Below are positions 42,365-50,101 of a stretch of 64,000 nt of DNA, one piece after another; positions within the stretch are counted from its first letter, which is position 1; each line of letters begins with the position of its first letter. The stretch covers positions 186,001 through 250,000 of the forward strand of contig MGMF01000001.1 in NCBI GenBank assembly GCA_001796335.1, given 5' to 3'. The notes beneath the pieces were generated by a model. It saw nothing but the letters and a program-made list of their open reading frames with translations. It had not been told where the DNA came from and did no database searches. A program made the translations under genes and the position numbers. The DNA is from Chloroflexi bacterium GWB2_49_20 (GTDB taxonomy: Bacteria > Chloroflexota > Anaerolineae > Anaerolineales > Villigracilaceae).

Positions 42365-43375
42365 ATGAAACGATGGCAATTTTGGCTGGGCTTGATCGTA
42401 AGTGCTGTTTTCCTCTATTGGGCATTCAGCAAACTGGAATGGCATGATTTTTGGTCATCCATCCAGCAGGCAAACTACTGGTGGCTGATTCCCGGCATCC
42501 TGATCTACTTTGTAGGGGTCTGGATCCGTGCCTGGCGCTGGCATTATCTTCTCGGACCCATCAAGAAGATACCCACCCGCACCATGTTTCCCATCACCAC
42601 CATCGGTTACATGGGCAACAATATCTACCCGGCGCGGGCCGGGGAAGTTTTACGGGCCATCATCCTGAAGCGCAGGGAAGGCGTTTCCATCTCCGCCTCG
42701 TTGGCCACCATCATCGTCGAACGCATTTTTGACGGGGTCGTCATGCTGGCCTTTGTTTTCATCAACCTGCCCGAACTGGCAAAATTATCCGGTTCAGACT
42801 CCGGTTTTGTTGGCAATATTCAATCCCTGGCGTTGTGGGGCACGGCTGCCTTTATGGGAGCCTTGATACTCTTCCTGCTGGCTGCCATGTTCCCCAAACT
42901 ATCCATCAACATCGGGCAATGGTTCATCGATCACCTCCTGCCTGTCAGGCTGCGTGAAAATGCCTCCGGTATCCTGCACAAGTTCCTGGATGGGTTGGCT
43001 TCGCTGCGCTCCCCATTTAATATCCTGATGGTTTTCATCACATCCGTCATCATCTGGCTGCTGGAAACCGGCAAGTACTGGTTTGTGATGCACGCCTTCC
43101 CGTTCAAAGTCAACTTTTTCACACTGATGCTGCTGAACGGGATTGCCAACCTGGCCACCACCATCCCGTCTGCTCCCGGATATGTAGGCACCTGGGAAGC
43201 TGTCACAAAAGCTGTCCTGGTGGCTTACCAGGTACCTGAGGGTGTTGCGCTTGGTTATGCAGTCGTTCTGCATATTGCCCTGTGGCTGCCGATCACTCTG
43301 CTGGGAGCCTTTTACCTTGCCAGGGAAGGCCTCAAGTGGAATGATGCCCTGCGCAAAGAAACCAGGTTATCCTGA
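42365..43375 (+). CDS. UPF0104 / lysylphosphatidylglycerol-synthase-TM-like flippase family protein
   Basis: A 336-residue membrane protein with about eight transmembrane segments. Family features are the GIWIRAWRWHYLLGP-like segment, GYMGNNIYPARAGEVLRAII (the conserved N-x-P-A-R-x-G-E motif near residue 85), VERIFDGVVMLAF and the C-terminal SAPGYVGTWEAVTKAVLV. Such domains flip or modify lipid-linked molecules. It is bracketed by two R1 copies (42142 and 43394) that share a unique extension, and it may act with the oxidoreductase that follows. Transcription appears leaderless. Confidence 0.85.
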   Translation: MKRWQFWLGLIVSAVFLYWAFSKLEWHDFWSSIQQANYWWLIPGILIYFVGVWIRAWRWHYLLGPIKKIPTRTMFPITTIGYMGNNIYPARAGEVLRAIILKRREGVSISASLATIIVERIFDGVVMLAFVFINLPELAKLSGSDSGFVGNIQSLALWGTAAFMGALILFLLAAMFPKLSINIGQWFIDHLLPVRLRENASGILHKFLDGLASLRSPFNILMVFITSVIIWLLETGKYWFVMHAFPFKVNFFTLMLLNGIANLATTIPSAPGYVGTWEAVTKAVLVAYQVPEGVALGYAVVLHIALWLPITLLGAFYLAREGLKWNDALRKETRLS

Positions 43376-43393
43376 GATATCCATGACTTTACT

Positions 43394-43551
43394 GCAAAAA
43401 ACCCTTTTCACACGATATAACAGTGTCTATACCACCAAGTCACGAAGCAATCAAGATTCCTTAAAAGTGAAGCTTCGTAACTTCGTGCCCCCCATGTTCA
43501 AGGGGGGTGTGACTCGTGTCCCCGCTTTTTGGGGATGGTGGTAAAGTCTGT
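43394..43551 (+). repeat. MITE-like intergenic repeat R1, copy E (with 5' extension)
   Basis: Shares with copy D the extension cacgatataacagtgtctat and accacc. It keeps both hairpins and ends in tggtggtaaagtc. Confidence 0.88.
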
Positions 43552-43569
43552 TTGTAGCAAGTTCTTCTG

Positions 43570-43705
43570 TAGGTTGCCCGCCGAAGGTCTCCACAGGAGG
43601 CAGGGGAGCGGGCCTGCAACTTGCAAAACCATCACCCAACACAGCACAGCGTACCCGCAACCCGCCCGTAGGACACCCGATGGGTGCAGGGTGAAACCCA
43701 ACATT
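43570..43705 (+). repeat. Dispersed intergenic repeat R2, copy 3
   Basis: It includes aggttgcccgcc..gggagcggg as in copy 1, then cccgcccgtaggacacccga with a 6-nt duplication (acccgcaacccgccc), and ends gaaacccaacat. Confidence 0.8.
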
Positions 43706-43776
43706 CATAGCTGCCTGGTGGTGAACGAGTCTATCTTCAGTGGGCTCACAGATATTATTGTCAAAATGGAGTATTT

Positions 43777-45072
43777 ATGAAAATTGCGATCATCGGAGCA
43801 GGCTTTGGGGGCATGGCCGCTGCTTATGACCTTGCCAAAGCCGGGCATGACATCACCGTCTTTGAAGCCGAAGACCACGCCGGTGGACTGGCCTCGGGTT
43901 TTAAAGAACCGGGCTGGGATTGGTCGGTGGAGAAGTTCTATCATCATTGGTTCGCCGGGGACAAACACATGCTCGGCCTGGTGGAAGAACTCGGCTGGAG
44001 TGATAAAGTCATCTTCCCGCGCCCATATACCGTCATGCACTACCAGGATAAATGGTATCCATTTGATTCGATCCTCAAGGCCATCCTTTTCCCCGGCCTG
44101 GGCTGGGGATTCAACAAACTCCGCTTTGGGTTGGTCGGATTATTTTTGCGGTTGACGAATAACTGGTATTCCCTCGAAAAAGTGACCGTGGATGAGTGGA
44201 TGCGCAAGTGGGCCGGTGAGAAAGTCTACAGGCTGATGTGGGAGCCCCTCGTCATCGGCAAGTTCGGTGATAAATATTATAAACAGGTCAACATGGCCTG
44301 GATGTGGGCACGCATCAAGGCCCGCACCACCCGCCTGGGTACCTTTGAAGGTGGATTTCAGAATTTCGCGGACCTTTTTGCAGAAAGATTGGTTGAAATG
44401 GGCGTGGAGTTACGCTTCTCCACACGCATCAAACATATCTCACGCCAGTCCGAAACAGGTTCGCTCCTCATCGAGACCGAAACCGCCAGCCAGTCCTTCG
44501 AGCGCGTCCTGGTCACCACCTCCCCCTCCAGCCTCGCCCGGCTGGTAACCTCCCTGCCCGAAAGTTATCTAAAAAATCTTTTGGAACTAAAAAGCATGGC
44601 TGCCCTGGTCATGGTATTTTCGCTCAAGCATCAACTTTCCAACCAGGGCTACTACTGGTTCAACCTGCCCAAGAACGCCGGTTTTCCCTGCCTGGCTTTG
44701 GTGGAACACACCAATTATGTCTCCCCTGAGCATTTTGGCGGGGACCATATCGTCTACATGGGCGATTACCTTGAACCTGACCACGAGTATTTCAAACTCA
44801 GCCAGGCAGAACTGCTTGAGCGTTTTATGCCCGGTCTCAAGCGCATCAACCCGGACTTCCAACCGGATTGGATCAAGAAAACCTGGTTGTTCTCCACCAA
44901 TTATGCCCAGCCGGTTCCCCTGGTGAACCACTCCCGCAACATCCCCCCCATCCAGACACCCCTGCCGGGATTATACTTTGCCAGCATGAGCCAGGTCTAT
45001 CCCTGGGACCGGGGCACCAACTTCGCCGTGGAGATCGGGCGTCGTGCCGCCCGCATGATCCTGGGATCTTGA
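43777..45072 (+). CDS. FAD-dependent oxidoreductase (amine oxidase / protoporphyrinogen-oxidase-like)
   Basis: A 431-residue FAD enzyme of the amine-oxidase superfamily. It shows the dinucleotide loop AIIGAGFGGMAAAYDLAKAG, the second motif VFEAEDHAGGLASGF, and the C-terminal FAD-binding GLYFASMSQVYPWDRGTNFA. It resembles the family of membrane-associated NAD(P)/FAD oxidoreductases often found near lipid or glycan genes. The substrate is unknown. The ATG has TGGAGTATTT as ribosome-binding site. The region upstream is filled by R1 and R2 repeats. Confidence 0.82.
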   Translation: MKIAIIGAGFGGMAAAYDLAKAGHDITVFEAEDHAGGLASGFKEPGWDWSVEKFYHHWFAGDKHMLGLVEELGWSDKVIFPRPYTVMHYQDKWYPFDSILKAILFPGLGWGFNKLRFGLVGLFLRLTNNWYSLEKVTVDEWMRKWAGEKVYRLMWEPLVIGKFGDKYYKQVNMAWMWARIKARTTRLGTFEGGFQNFADLFAERLVEMGVELRFSTRIKHISRQSETGSLLIETETASQSFERVLVTTSPSSLARLVTSLPESYLKNLLELKSMAALVMVFSLKHQLSNQGYYWFNLPKNAGFPCLALVEHTNYVSPEHFGGDHIVYMGDYLEPDHEYFKLSQAELLERFMPGLKRINPDFQPDWIKKTWLFSTNYAQPVPLVNHSRNIPPIQTPLPGLYFASMSQVYPWDRGTNFAVEIGRRAARMILGS

Positions 45073-45119
45073 TGAGGGCATTTTTTCAATAACCCGGGTC
45101 AAGCCCACTACCCCGCAGC

Positions 45120-45152
45120 AGACTTCCGAAGTCTTAAAGACTTCGGAAGTCT
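45120..45152. repeat. Palindrome of the ttccgaagtct family, copy 2
   Basis: Arms agacttccgaagtctt (45120-45135) and its complement (45137-45152) are separated by one base, an almost continuous 33-nt palindrome. It is related to 37911-37943. Confidence 0.7.
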
Positions 45153-45185
45153 CAAGACCCAGCCCGACCTCCAGAACATGTCTTT

Positions 45186-45394
45186 CCATTTCCCGAGGAA
45201 CGAATCCCGGAAAACGATGAGGAACGAACCCCGGAAAAAGAAGCCGGGGCCCCCTGCGGCTCTAATAGCATCCCAAAAAAAATGGGACTTCCTATGGTCG
45301 TGAGCCTCCGGTCGGAGGAACGAATGTCCCGCCTAAATATACGGAGATTGCCACGCCCCCAAAAAGCGGGGGCTCGCAATGACCAGACAACAAG
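45186..45394. repeat. Cluster of short dispersed repeats before terminase module
   Basis: The unit aggaacgaa occurs at least three times within 130 nt. The hairpin-bearing cgcccccaaaaagcgggggc (about 45353-45372) followed by tcgcaatgac recurs in altered form at 45904-45941. No gene is seen in this 322-nt gap. Confidence 0.5.
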
Positions 45395-45829
45395 TCATTG
45401 GATGGGGGCGTTTGGGTCATGGGGGAACTCTTCCATGATGTCGCGAAGCCAATCGTCGTTTTTGCCTATCTGCGCGCTCTTTGCAAGGCTGTCTGCGGGG
45501 GAATTGGCACGCAGACGAACCAGGCTGGTGAGCCTAGCAACTGAAAAGCTGATGACGCGCAAGTCCGTGAGGCTTTCTTCGGGGCTGGCGGCAGGATGAG
45601 CCTGGCGCAACTCAAGATGGCGGGAGATCAAGGTACGAATGAGGCTAATTTCGTTGTCTATGTCCTGGACGTTTGGTACTTCGGCATTTACTGGCGCAAC
45701 CCCGGGCGAGGCAGGACTCGCCCCTACGGTGGCACGAAGAGGGTTTAAACGGGAGGAATAAAAGCCGTGTTTTAAGGCATTGTGGTTGCCAGATTGGCCG
45801 CCGCGCTTACGAGATCGTTTATGGTTCAC
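45395..45829 (-). CDS. Small protein with GNxNALKHGF motif, terminase-associated
   Basis: A 144-residue protein starting with GTG 45829, because AAGGAGCATTCT lies just ahead on the minus strand; longer in-frame starts have no such site. The basic N-terminus RKRGGQSGNHNALKHGFYSS is a motif seen in small proteins that accompany terminase genes, probably DNA-binding. The second half, NEISLIRTLISRHLELRQAH, is helical and resembles TIEITLIRSLIAGFLC of the neighbouring 148-residue protein, so the two appear paralogous. It may be a small-terminase-like partner. The third and last gene of the module. Confidence 0.6.
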   Translation of the reverse strand: MNHKRSRKRGGQSGNHNALKHGFYSSRLNPLRATVGASPASPGVAPVNAEVPNVQDIDNEISLIRTLISRHLELRQAHPAASPEESLTDLRVISFSVARLTSLVRLRANSPADSLAKSAQIGKNDDWLRDIMEEFPHDPNAPIQ

Positions 45830-45948
45830 AGAATGCTCCTTGAAAGACTGACTATTGACGATAGGTTTGTCATGTGTTCCGGTGTTTCGGTGACATGCAT
45901 GGATCGCCACGCCCCAAAAATAATGGGACTTTGCAATGACAGAAAGCC

Positions 45949-46395
45949 CTACGGGGTGATGGTGGTTGGGGGAATATAAGGAGGATCTGGAGGCAAGGGG
46001 TCGAGTGTGCCTGGAGGCAGATCATCCGGAACTGCAAAGCCAGCTTCATACATCTGGCGATAGATACCCAATTTGATGCGAGCACGATGGTAAGCCGCTT
46101 CAAGCTCTTTTTCATATTTAGGGTGGGTGTGTTGATATTCACGCTGGTACTTGATGAGATTGGCAATTGTGCTGGATGCAACACTGACTGCGTAGAGTGA
46201 CTGTAACGAAAGGTCAGGGTCGGTGATGGGCCGGGTTGATGTGGTGCACAGAAACCCAGCAATGAGGGAACGGATAAGAGTGATCTCAATGGTGGCGTCC
46301 TCGATGGGATGATCGAGGATGTTCCGGCGCTCCTGTTCAGTGTAGTAAGGCCAATAGGGGCTGGCCTGGGGGATATGGTTGGGAATTGGGGGCAT
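45949..46395 (-). CDS. Small helical protein paralogous to its neighbour, terminase-associated
   Basis: A 148-residue protein with a proline-rich N- and C-terminus and a helical middle (ATIEITLIRSLIAGFL, then SVASSTIANLIKYQREYQHT). The helical part aligns with the neighbouring 144-residue protein, but it lacks the GNxNALKHGF segment. AAAAGGAGAATCC precedes its ATG on the minus strand. Both lie downstream of the large terminase gene. No clear function beyond this context. Confidence 0.6.
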   Translation of the reverse strand: MPPIPNHIPQASPYWPYYTEQERRNILDHPIEDATIEITLIRSLIAGFLCTTSTRPITDPDLSLQSLYAVSVASSTIANLIKYQREYQHTHPKYEKELEAAYHRARIKLGIYRQMYEAGFAVPDDLPPGTLDPLPPDPPYIPPTTITP

Positions 46396-46539
46396 GGATT
46401 CTCCTTTTAGTTCAAGTGAAAAGAATTAACGCAAAGGCGCTAAGGCGCAAAGGAAATAATTGTGGAATCTGTGAGGGTGGATCATGGTTTTCGTAAATGG
46501 CATGGGGGCTCCTTGGTGAGAGTTGCACGTTTTCACGTT

Positions 46540-46674
46540 GCAGGTTTCAAGTTTCACGTTTCAAGTTTCACGTGTGAGTGATTGACAATAGACAATACGA
46601 TGAGACAGTACCTATGTTGACGATACGGTGAGGCACGATAAAACAGTGTGTATACAGTACCTATGTAGACGATG
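46540..46674. repeat. Short direct repeats in the terminase gap
   Basis: tttcacgtttcaag-type units are tandem near 46545-46575. The 20-mer acagtacctatgttgacgat at 46605-46624 recurs with one change at 46654-46673. The segment aacagtgtgtatac echoes the 5' extension of R1 copies D and E. The 281-nt gap holds no gene. Confidence 0.55.
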
Positions 46675-46676
46675 TT

Positions 46677-48275
46677 TTAATAGTTATGATCCATGAAGTC
46701 GAGGAGGTCGGTGTTGTCGCCGAGGGTGGGCTGAATGTCATTGTCCCGGAAATTGAGGCCGAGGCTTCCTACGGTATTGGGATAGATGATGATGGTGGGG
46801 GAATGGAAGCTCCAATCAAGGGTGTCAAGCTGGGTGACGAGAGAGTCGGCGAGGAGGAAGTCGTCATGTATGAGAGTGCCATCGGAATCTCGTTTGCCCT
46901 CGGGGACACCCCAACGCAGGGTCTTGGTGGGACCGGGCAGGACTTCGGACTGGCAGGTGCGGTACTGGATTTCGACCTCGGGGGTGGAAGAACAATCACG
47001 GAAGCGCCCGGTGTCGATGATGGCAAGGAAGCGGTAGCCGATCTCGCTCTTGGTGGCGGAGGTGAACTTGACGGGGATGACTTTGCCGGGGAAGGATTTG
47101 TCGAGCAAAGCCCAGAGACCTTCACCCACGCCGGTGGCGTCCATGACAATGTAGAGGGGGTTCCAGGATTCGGCGAGGGATTTGAGTTGACCAAAGACGG
47201 TGAGGTGGTTCTGGCCGGTCCATTCAACCCTGTGAAGGATGCGGTAGGTGGGGTAATTGAGGGTGGAGACGGTGGAGGTGTCAACCTCGGCAATGGAAAG
47301 GGCTGCGGAATCACGGGTGGGATTGGCGAGGCGGGAGGCCGGGTCGGCCATGACGGCTTCGTCCTGACCAGCGAGGTCAATGAGGAAAGTGACCCCCCTG
47401 TGGTTCTCCCCAGACTCATCGGCCCCCCTCCAACTCCCCCCAAAATCTCCGATTTTAGGGGGAGTTTTAAGAGGTGAACCTGAAAAAATAAGTGCCAAAC
47501 GTGCTGAATTGAACATGCTGGAGGAGGCGTCGATCTCTTCGTTGAAATACTGGGTTTTGACGAGAGGGTGCTGGCGACCCCAGCGGGCGATGACGGAATC
47601 GACATGGGCTCCATAGTTGGGGAGGACGCGGCGAACATGGTCAGCATCGACCATGAAAAGGCGCTGGCGACCATCCTGTTCCTGGGCATAACGGGCGTGA
47701 CGAATCTCCTGAGAGAGCAGGGTGGAACTGGTCCAGAGGGTGCCGGCAAAGAGGCAGGTGGCTTGGGTGGAGGCGACCATGGGCAGGAATTTGCGCTGGT
47801 AGAGGGCGGGGGAGATGTCCTGGGCTTCGTTGATGATGAGCAGGAGGGAGGCGGTGGCACCGACAACGTTGGAAGATAAGTTGCCGGAGAGGAAGGAGAT
47901 GCGGGCCAGGTTGATGAGGCGCATGAAGCCGCCATGTTTGCGCCAGCGCCCGGCGGTGAGGGGGTTTTTGTTGAGAAGTTGGTCGAAACGGAGGAGGGCA
48001 TTGATGGTCTGGGGTTTGTAGGTGGGGTTGACGGCGACGATGCCGACCGGGAATTTGGAATATAGATCGAGAAGGTAGGCCATGAGATGGATGAGGAATT
48101 CATCCTTACCGGATTGGCGGGGAAAGACGATGACAATGGAATCGCCGCGGTGCTTTTGGATCGAATCGAGCAAGTTGGGGATGGGGTCGAGCTGATAGGG
48201 ACGCAGATGAATCCCGGTGGTGCTCTGGACGTAGTTGGGGGTGGAGGTGAGGAGAGAGTCGATGGGCAGGGTCAT
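46677..48275 (-). CDS. Terminase large-subunit-like ATPase/nuclease
   Basis: A 532-residue terminase-type protein. The ATPase motor has Walker A VIVFPRQSGKDEF (near residues 48-60) and Walker B LLLIINEAQD (145-153). A C-terminal RNase-H-like nuclease follows with FLIDLAGQDEAV, YIVMDATGVGEG and DDFLLADSL carrying the acidic residues. Phage terminases package DNA into capsids, but no portal, capsid or tail genes are nearby. Residues about 270-281 (KTPPKIGDFGGSW) come from an in-frame palindrome. Base composition is like the backbone, not like the defence islands on either side. Long overlapping frames exist on both strands but only this one has motifs. Confidence 0.75.
   Translation of the reverse strand: MTLPIDSLLTSTPNYVQSTTGIHLRPYQLDPIPNLLDSIQKHRGDSIVIVFPRQSGKDEFLIHLMAYLLDLYSKFPVGIVAVNPTYKPQTINALLRFDQLLNKNPLTAGRWRKHGGFMRLINLARISFLSGNLSSNVVGATASLLLIINEAQDISPALYQRKFLPMVASTQATCLFAGTLWTSSTLLSQEIRHARYAQEQDGRQRLFMVDADHVRRVLPNYGAHVDSVIARWGRQHPLVKTQYFNEEIDASSSMFNSARLALIFSGSPLKTPPKIGDFGGSWRGADESGENHRGVTFLIDLAGQDEAVMADPASRLANPTRDSAALSIAEVDTSTVSTLNYPTYRILHRVEWTGQNHLTVFGQLKSLAESWNPLYIVMDATGVGEGLWALLDKSFPGKVIPVKFTSATKSEIGYRFLAIIDTGRFRDCSSTPEVEIQYRTCQSEVLPGPTKTLRWGVPEGKRDSDGTLIHDDFLLADSLVTQLDTLDWSFHSPTIIIYPNTVGSLGLNFRDNDIQPTLGDNTDLLDFMDHNY
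47432..47466. repeat. 16-bp palindrome inserted in the terminase gene
   Basis: Arms aactccccccaaaatc (47432-47447) and gattttagggggagtt (47451-47466) pair with one mismatch around a TCC loop. It resembles an intergenic palindromic repeat, yet the reading frame continues through it. Confidence 0.7.
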
Positions 48276-48610
48276 GGCAGCCTTTTAAGACTTTTGCAGT
48301 TGTGCGACTCTAGCCTGTTATATTATAGTACAAATGTTCTAATATTACAAGAGGCAATTTTTTGAAAAGACCCCTTCAGGCTAGATACTTATTATCAAAT
48401 GTACTACAGCTACTATGATAGTATAATAAAAGTTAATTGAATCCCCCATCTATTGTACATATAGGGGAGTATTTCAAGAGAAACAATGGGGATAAGTGCC
48501 CACTTCTCCTGAAATTATTTTTCTTGTAAATTAAAATCAAACAGAATAAAATTTGCTAAAATTATCATTGGCTCAATATTGTTAAATCGTTTAATTACAT
48601 ATGGTGATTA
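48276..48610. other. AT-rich divergent intergenic region
   Basis: This 335-nt gap between the terminase (minus) and the MORC-like ATPase (plus) is very AT-rich and marks the left edge of the second defence cassette. TATTATAGTA and TATGATAGTATAATAAAAG contain -10-like hexamers. No gene is seen. The plus-strand start at 48611 is preceded by ATATGGTGATT. Confidence 0.5.
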
Positions 48611-50098
48611 ATGACAAATTTTCAATTCAAAACAACTGACCGCGAATATCTTCCCCCAGACGATGGGAAAGTAGGGGATATTTTCTCCAGATTGGGTTAT
48701 GGAATCTCTGATGCAGTTGCTGATCTTGTTGATAACTCGGTCGACGCAATTGCTGACAAAGTTCATATTCGATTCGTCCGAGGAACTGAAGGTATTTATA
48801 GTGTAATTATTGCTGATAACGGGAAAGGGATGAATGGTGATGAATTGCGAGAGGCTATGCGTTTCGGTTCCCGCTCAACCAAATCTGATGCACAACTTGG
48901 TAAATATGGAATTGGTCTAAAATCAGCATCCCTTAGCCAAGCTGAGACTGTAACAGTCTTAACGAAAAAAAATGGATCTACGCTTGGTCGCCGCTGGACG
49001 CTAGAGAATGTAAAGATCGGCTGGTCATGTGAAATTTTATTAGAATCTGATGTTCAAAATGCGTTTACATCTAAATTTGGCGAGTTCAGTATCAAGGATT
49101 CTGGGACCATTATTATATGGGAACGACTCGAACATCTTAAGGCATTACCTAATAACATTAATCAAATATTAGAAAAAACCATTAAAAAGTTGATTACCGA
49201 ACTGGGAATCCGGTTTCACCGCTTCATCGAAGAAGGATGTTTGGAAATTAGTATTGATCAACAATTTGGTTTGGAACCACCCACCGGGATTAATTTATTC
49301 GTTCCTGCATTGAACCCGTTTTCTTACGAACAACCTGGACGTTCAGATTATCCAATTACTTTGAAATTCGAATTGAATAATACTCCCGTAGATGTCCATT
49401 GCCATATATGGCCTCCAAAAACCAAAAGCCTTGGTTATCGATTGGGTGGTGGCAAGGTTGCGCTTCGACAAGGTTTTTACTTTTATCGTAATGACAGGAT
49501 TATCCAAGCTGGTGGATGGAACGGAATTCGAGCTGATGACGGTGAGCCACATTTCTCTTTGGCAAGAGTCAGGGTTGATTTGCCGCCAGCGTTAGATTCA
49601 ATGTTTAAACTAGATGTGACAAAGAGTCGTCTTGATCCATCTCCGAATTTCATCAATGCTCTAAAAACCGCTTCCACCAATGGTATCACTTTTGATAAAT
49701 TCATTGACCATGCTGAGAATGCTTACCGAAAGCAAAAGAAAATAGAGGGTGCACGATTTCCCCTGATACCGGGAAAAGGTATATCAGCCAAAGCACAAAA
49801 GGCAATTGCCAACATTTTGGAAGAAAAGGGAACAGGACGACCCAAAAAAGTTTCGTTTAAATGGTCATCGTTAGATCTTGATGAAATTGTCCGATTAGAC
49901 CCTGAAAATGATGTGATTAATTTGAACTCCAAGTATAAGAAATATCTCGTGGAAGGTTCAAGTGGTGATGCACCAGTACTCAAACTTGTACTGATGTTCC
50001 TGTTTCAAAATCAACTTGAGAAATCGTTTATTACACAGAAAACATTGGATTGGTTGCAATCCATTAACCAAACGCTTTTAGCTTCTATGAAGGAATAA
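48611..50098 (+). CDS. MORC/MutL-like GHKL ATPase of a Z1-type defence cassette
   Basis: A 495-residue GHKL ATPase. The N-box is SDAVADLVDNSVDAIADK (Asp38 where many have Glu, Asn42), G1 is ADNGKGM (68-74), and G2 is LGKYGIGLKSAS (96-107). The C-terminal half has a MutL/MORC transducer-like region ending SKYKKYLVEGSSG. It matches the bacterial MORC-like ATPases that Iyer, Abhiman and Aravind linked to restriction-modification systems. The next two genes, a PD-(D/E)xK protein (3 nt gap) and a Z1 protein (4 nt overlap), form one operon with it. Its likely role is ATP-driven DNA clamping for the nuclease. Confidence 0.85.
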   Translation: MTNFQFKTTDREYLPPDDGKVGDIFSRLGYGISDAVADLVDNSVDAIADKVHIRFVRGTEGIYSVIIADNGKGMNGDELREAMRFGSRSTKSDAQLGKYGIGLKSASLSQAETVTVLTKKNGSTLGRRWTLENVKIGWSCEILLESDVQNAFTSKFGEFSIKDSGTIIIWERLEHLKALPNNINQILEKTIKKLITELGIRFHRFIEEGCLEISIDQQFGLEPPTGINLFVPALNPFSYEQPGRSDYPITLKFELNNTPVDVHCHIWPPKTKSLGYRLGGGKVALRQGFYFYRNDRIIQAGGWNGIRADDGEPHFSLARVRVDLPPALDSMFKLDVTKSRLDPSPNFINALKTASTNGITFDKFIDHAENAYRKQKKIEGARFPLIPGKGISAKAQKAIANILEEKGTGRPKKVSFKWSSLDLDEIVRLDPENDVINLNSKYKKYLVEGSSGDAPVLKLVLMFLFQNQLEKSFITQKTLDWLQSINQTLLASMKE

Positions 50099-50101
50099 GT
50101 A

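Noticed and set aside
46686-47477. Long plus-strand frame and a 455-codon minus-strand frame (46769-48136) in the terminase region
   Set aside because: Both are shadows of the terminase gene; low-complexity Gly/Glu/Asp or Ser/Pro text with no motifs, while the chosen frame has Walker A, Walker B and nuclease motifs.
48328-48342. LexA-like box gtacaaatgttc upstream of the MORC operon
   Set aside because: Only an imperfect match to GAAC-N4-GTTC, in an AT-rich gap between divergent genes, with no lexA information here.
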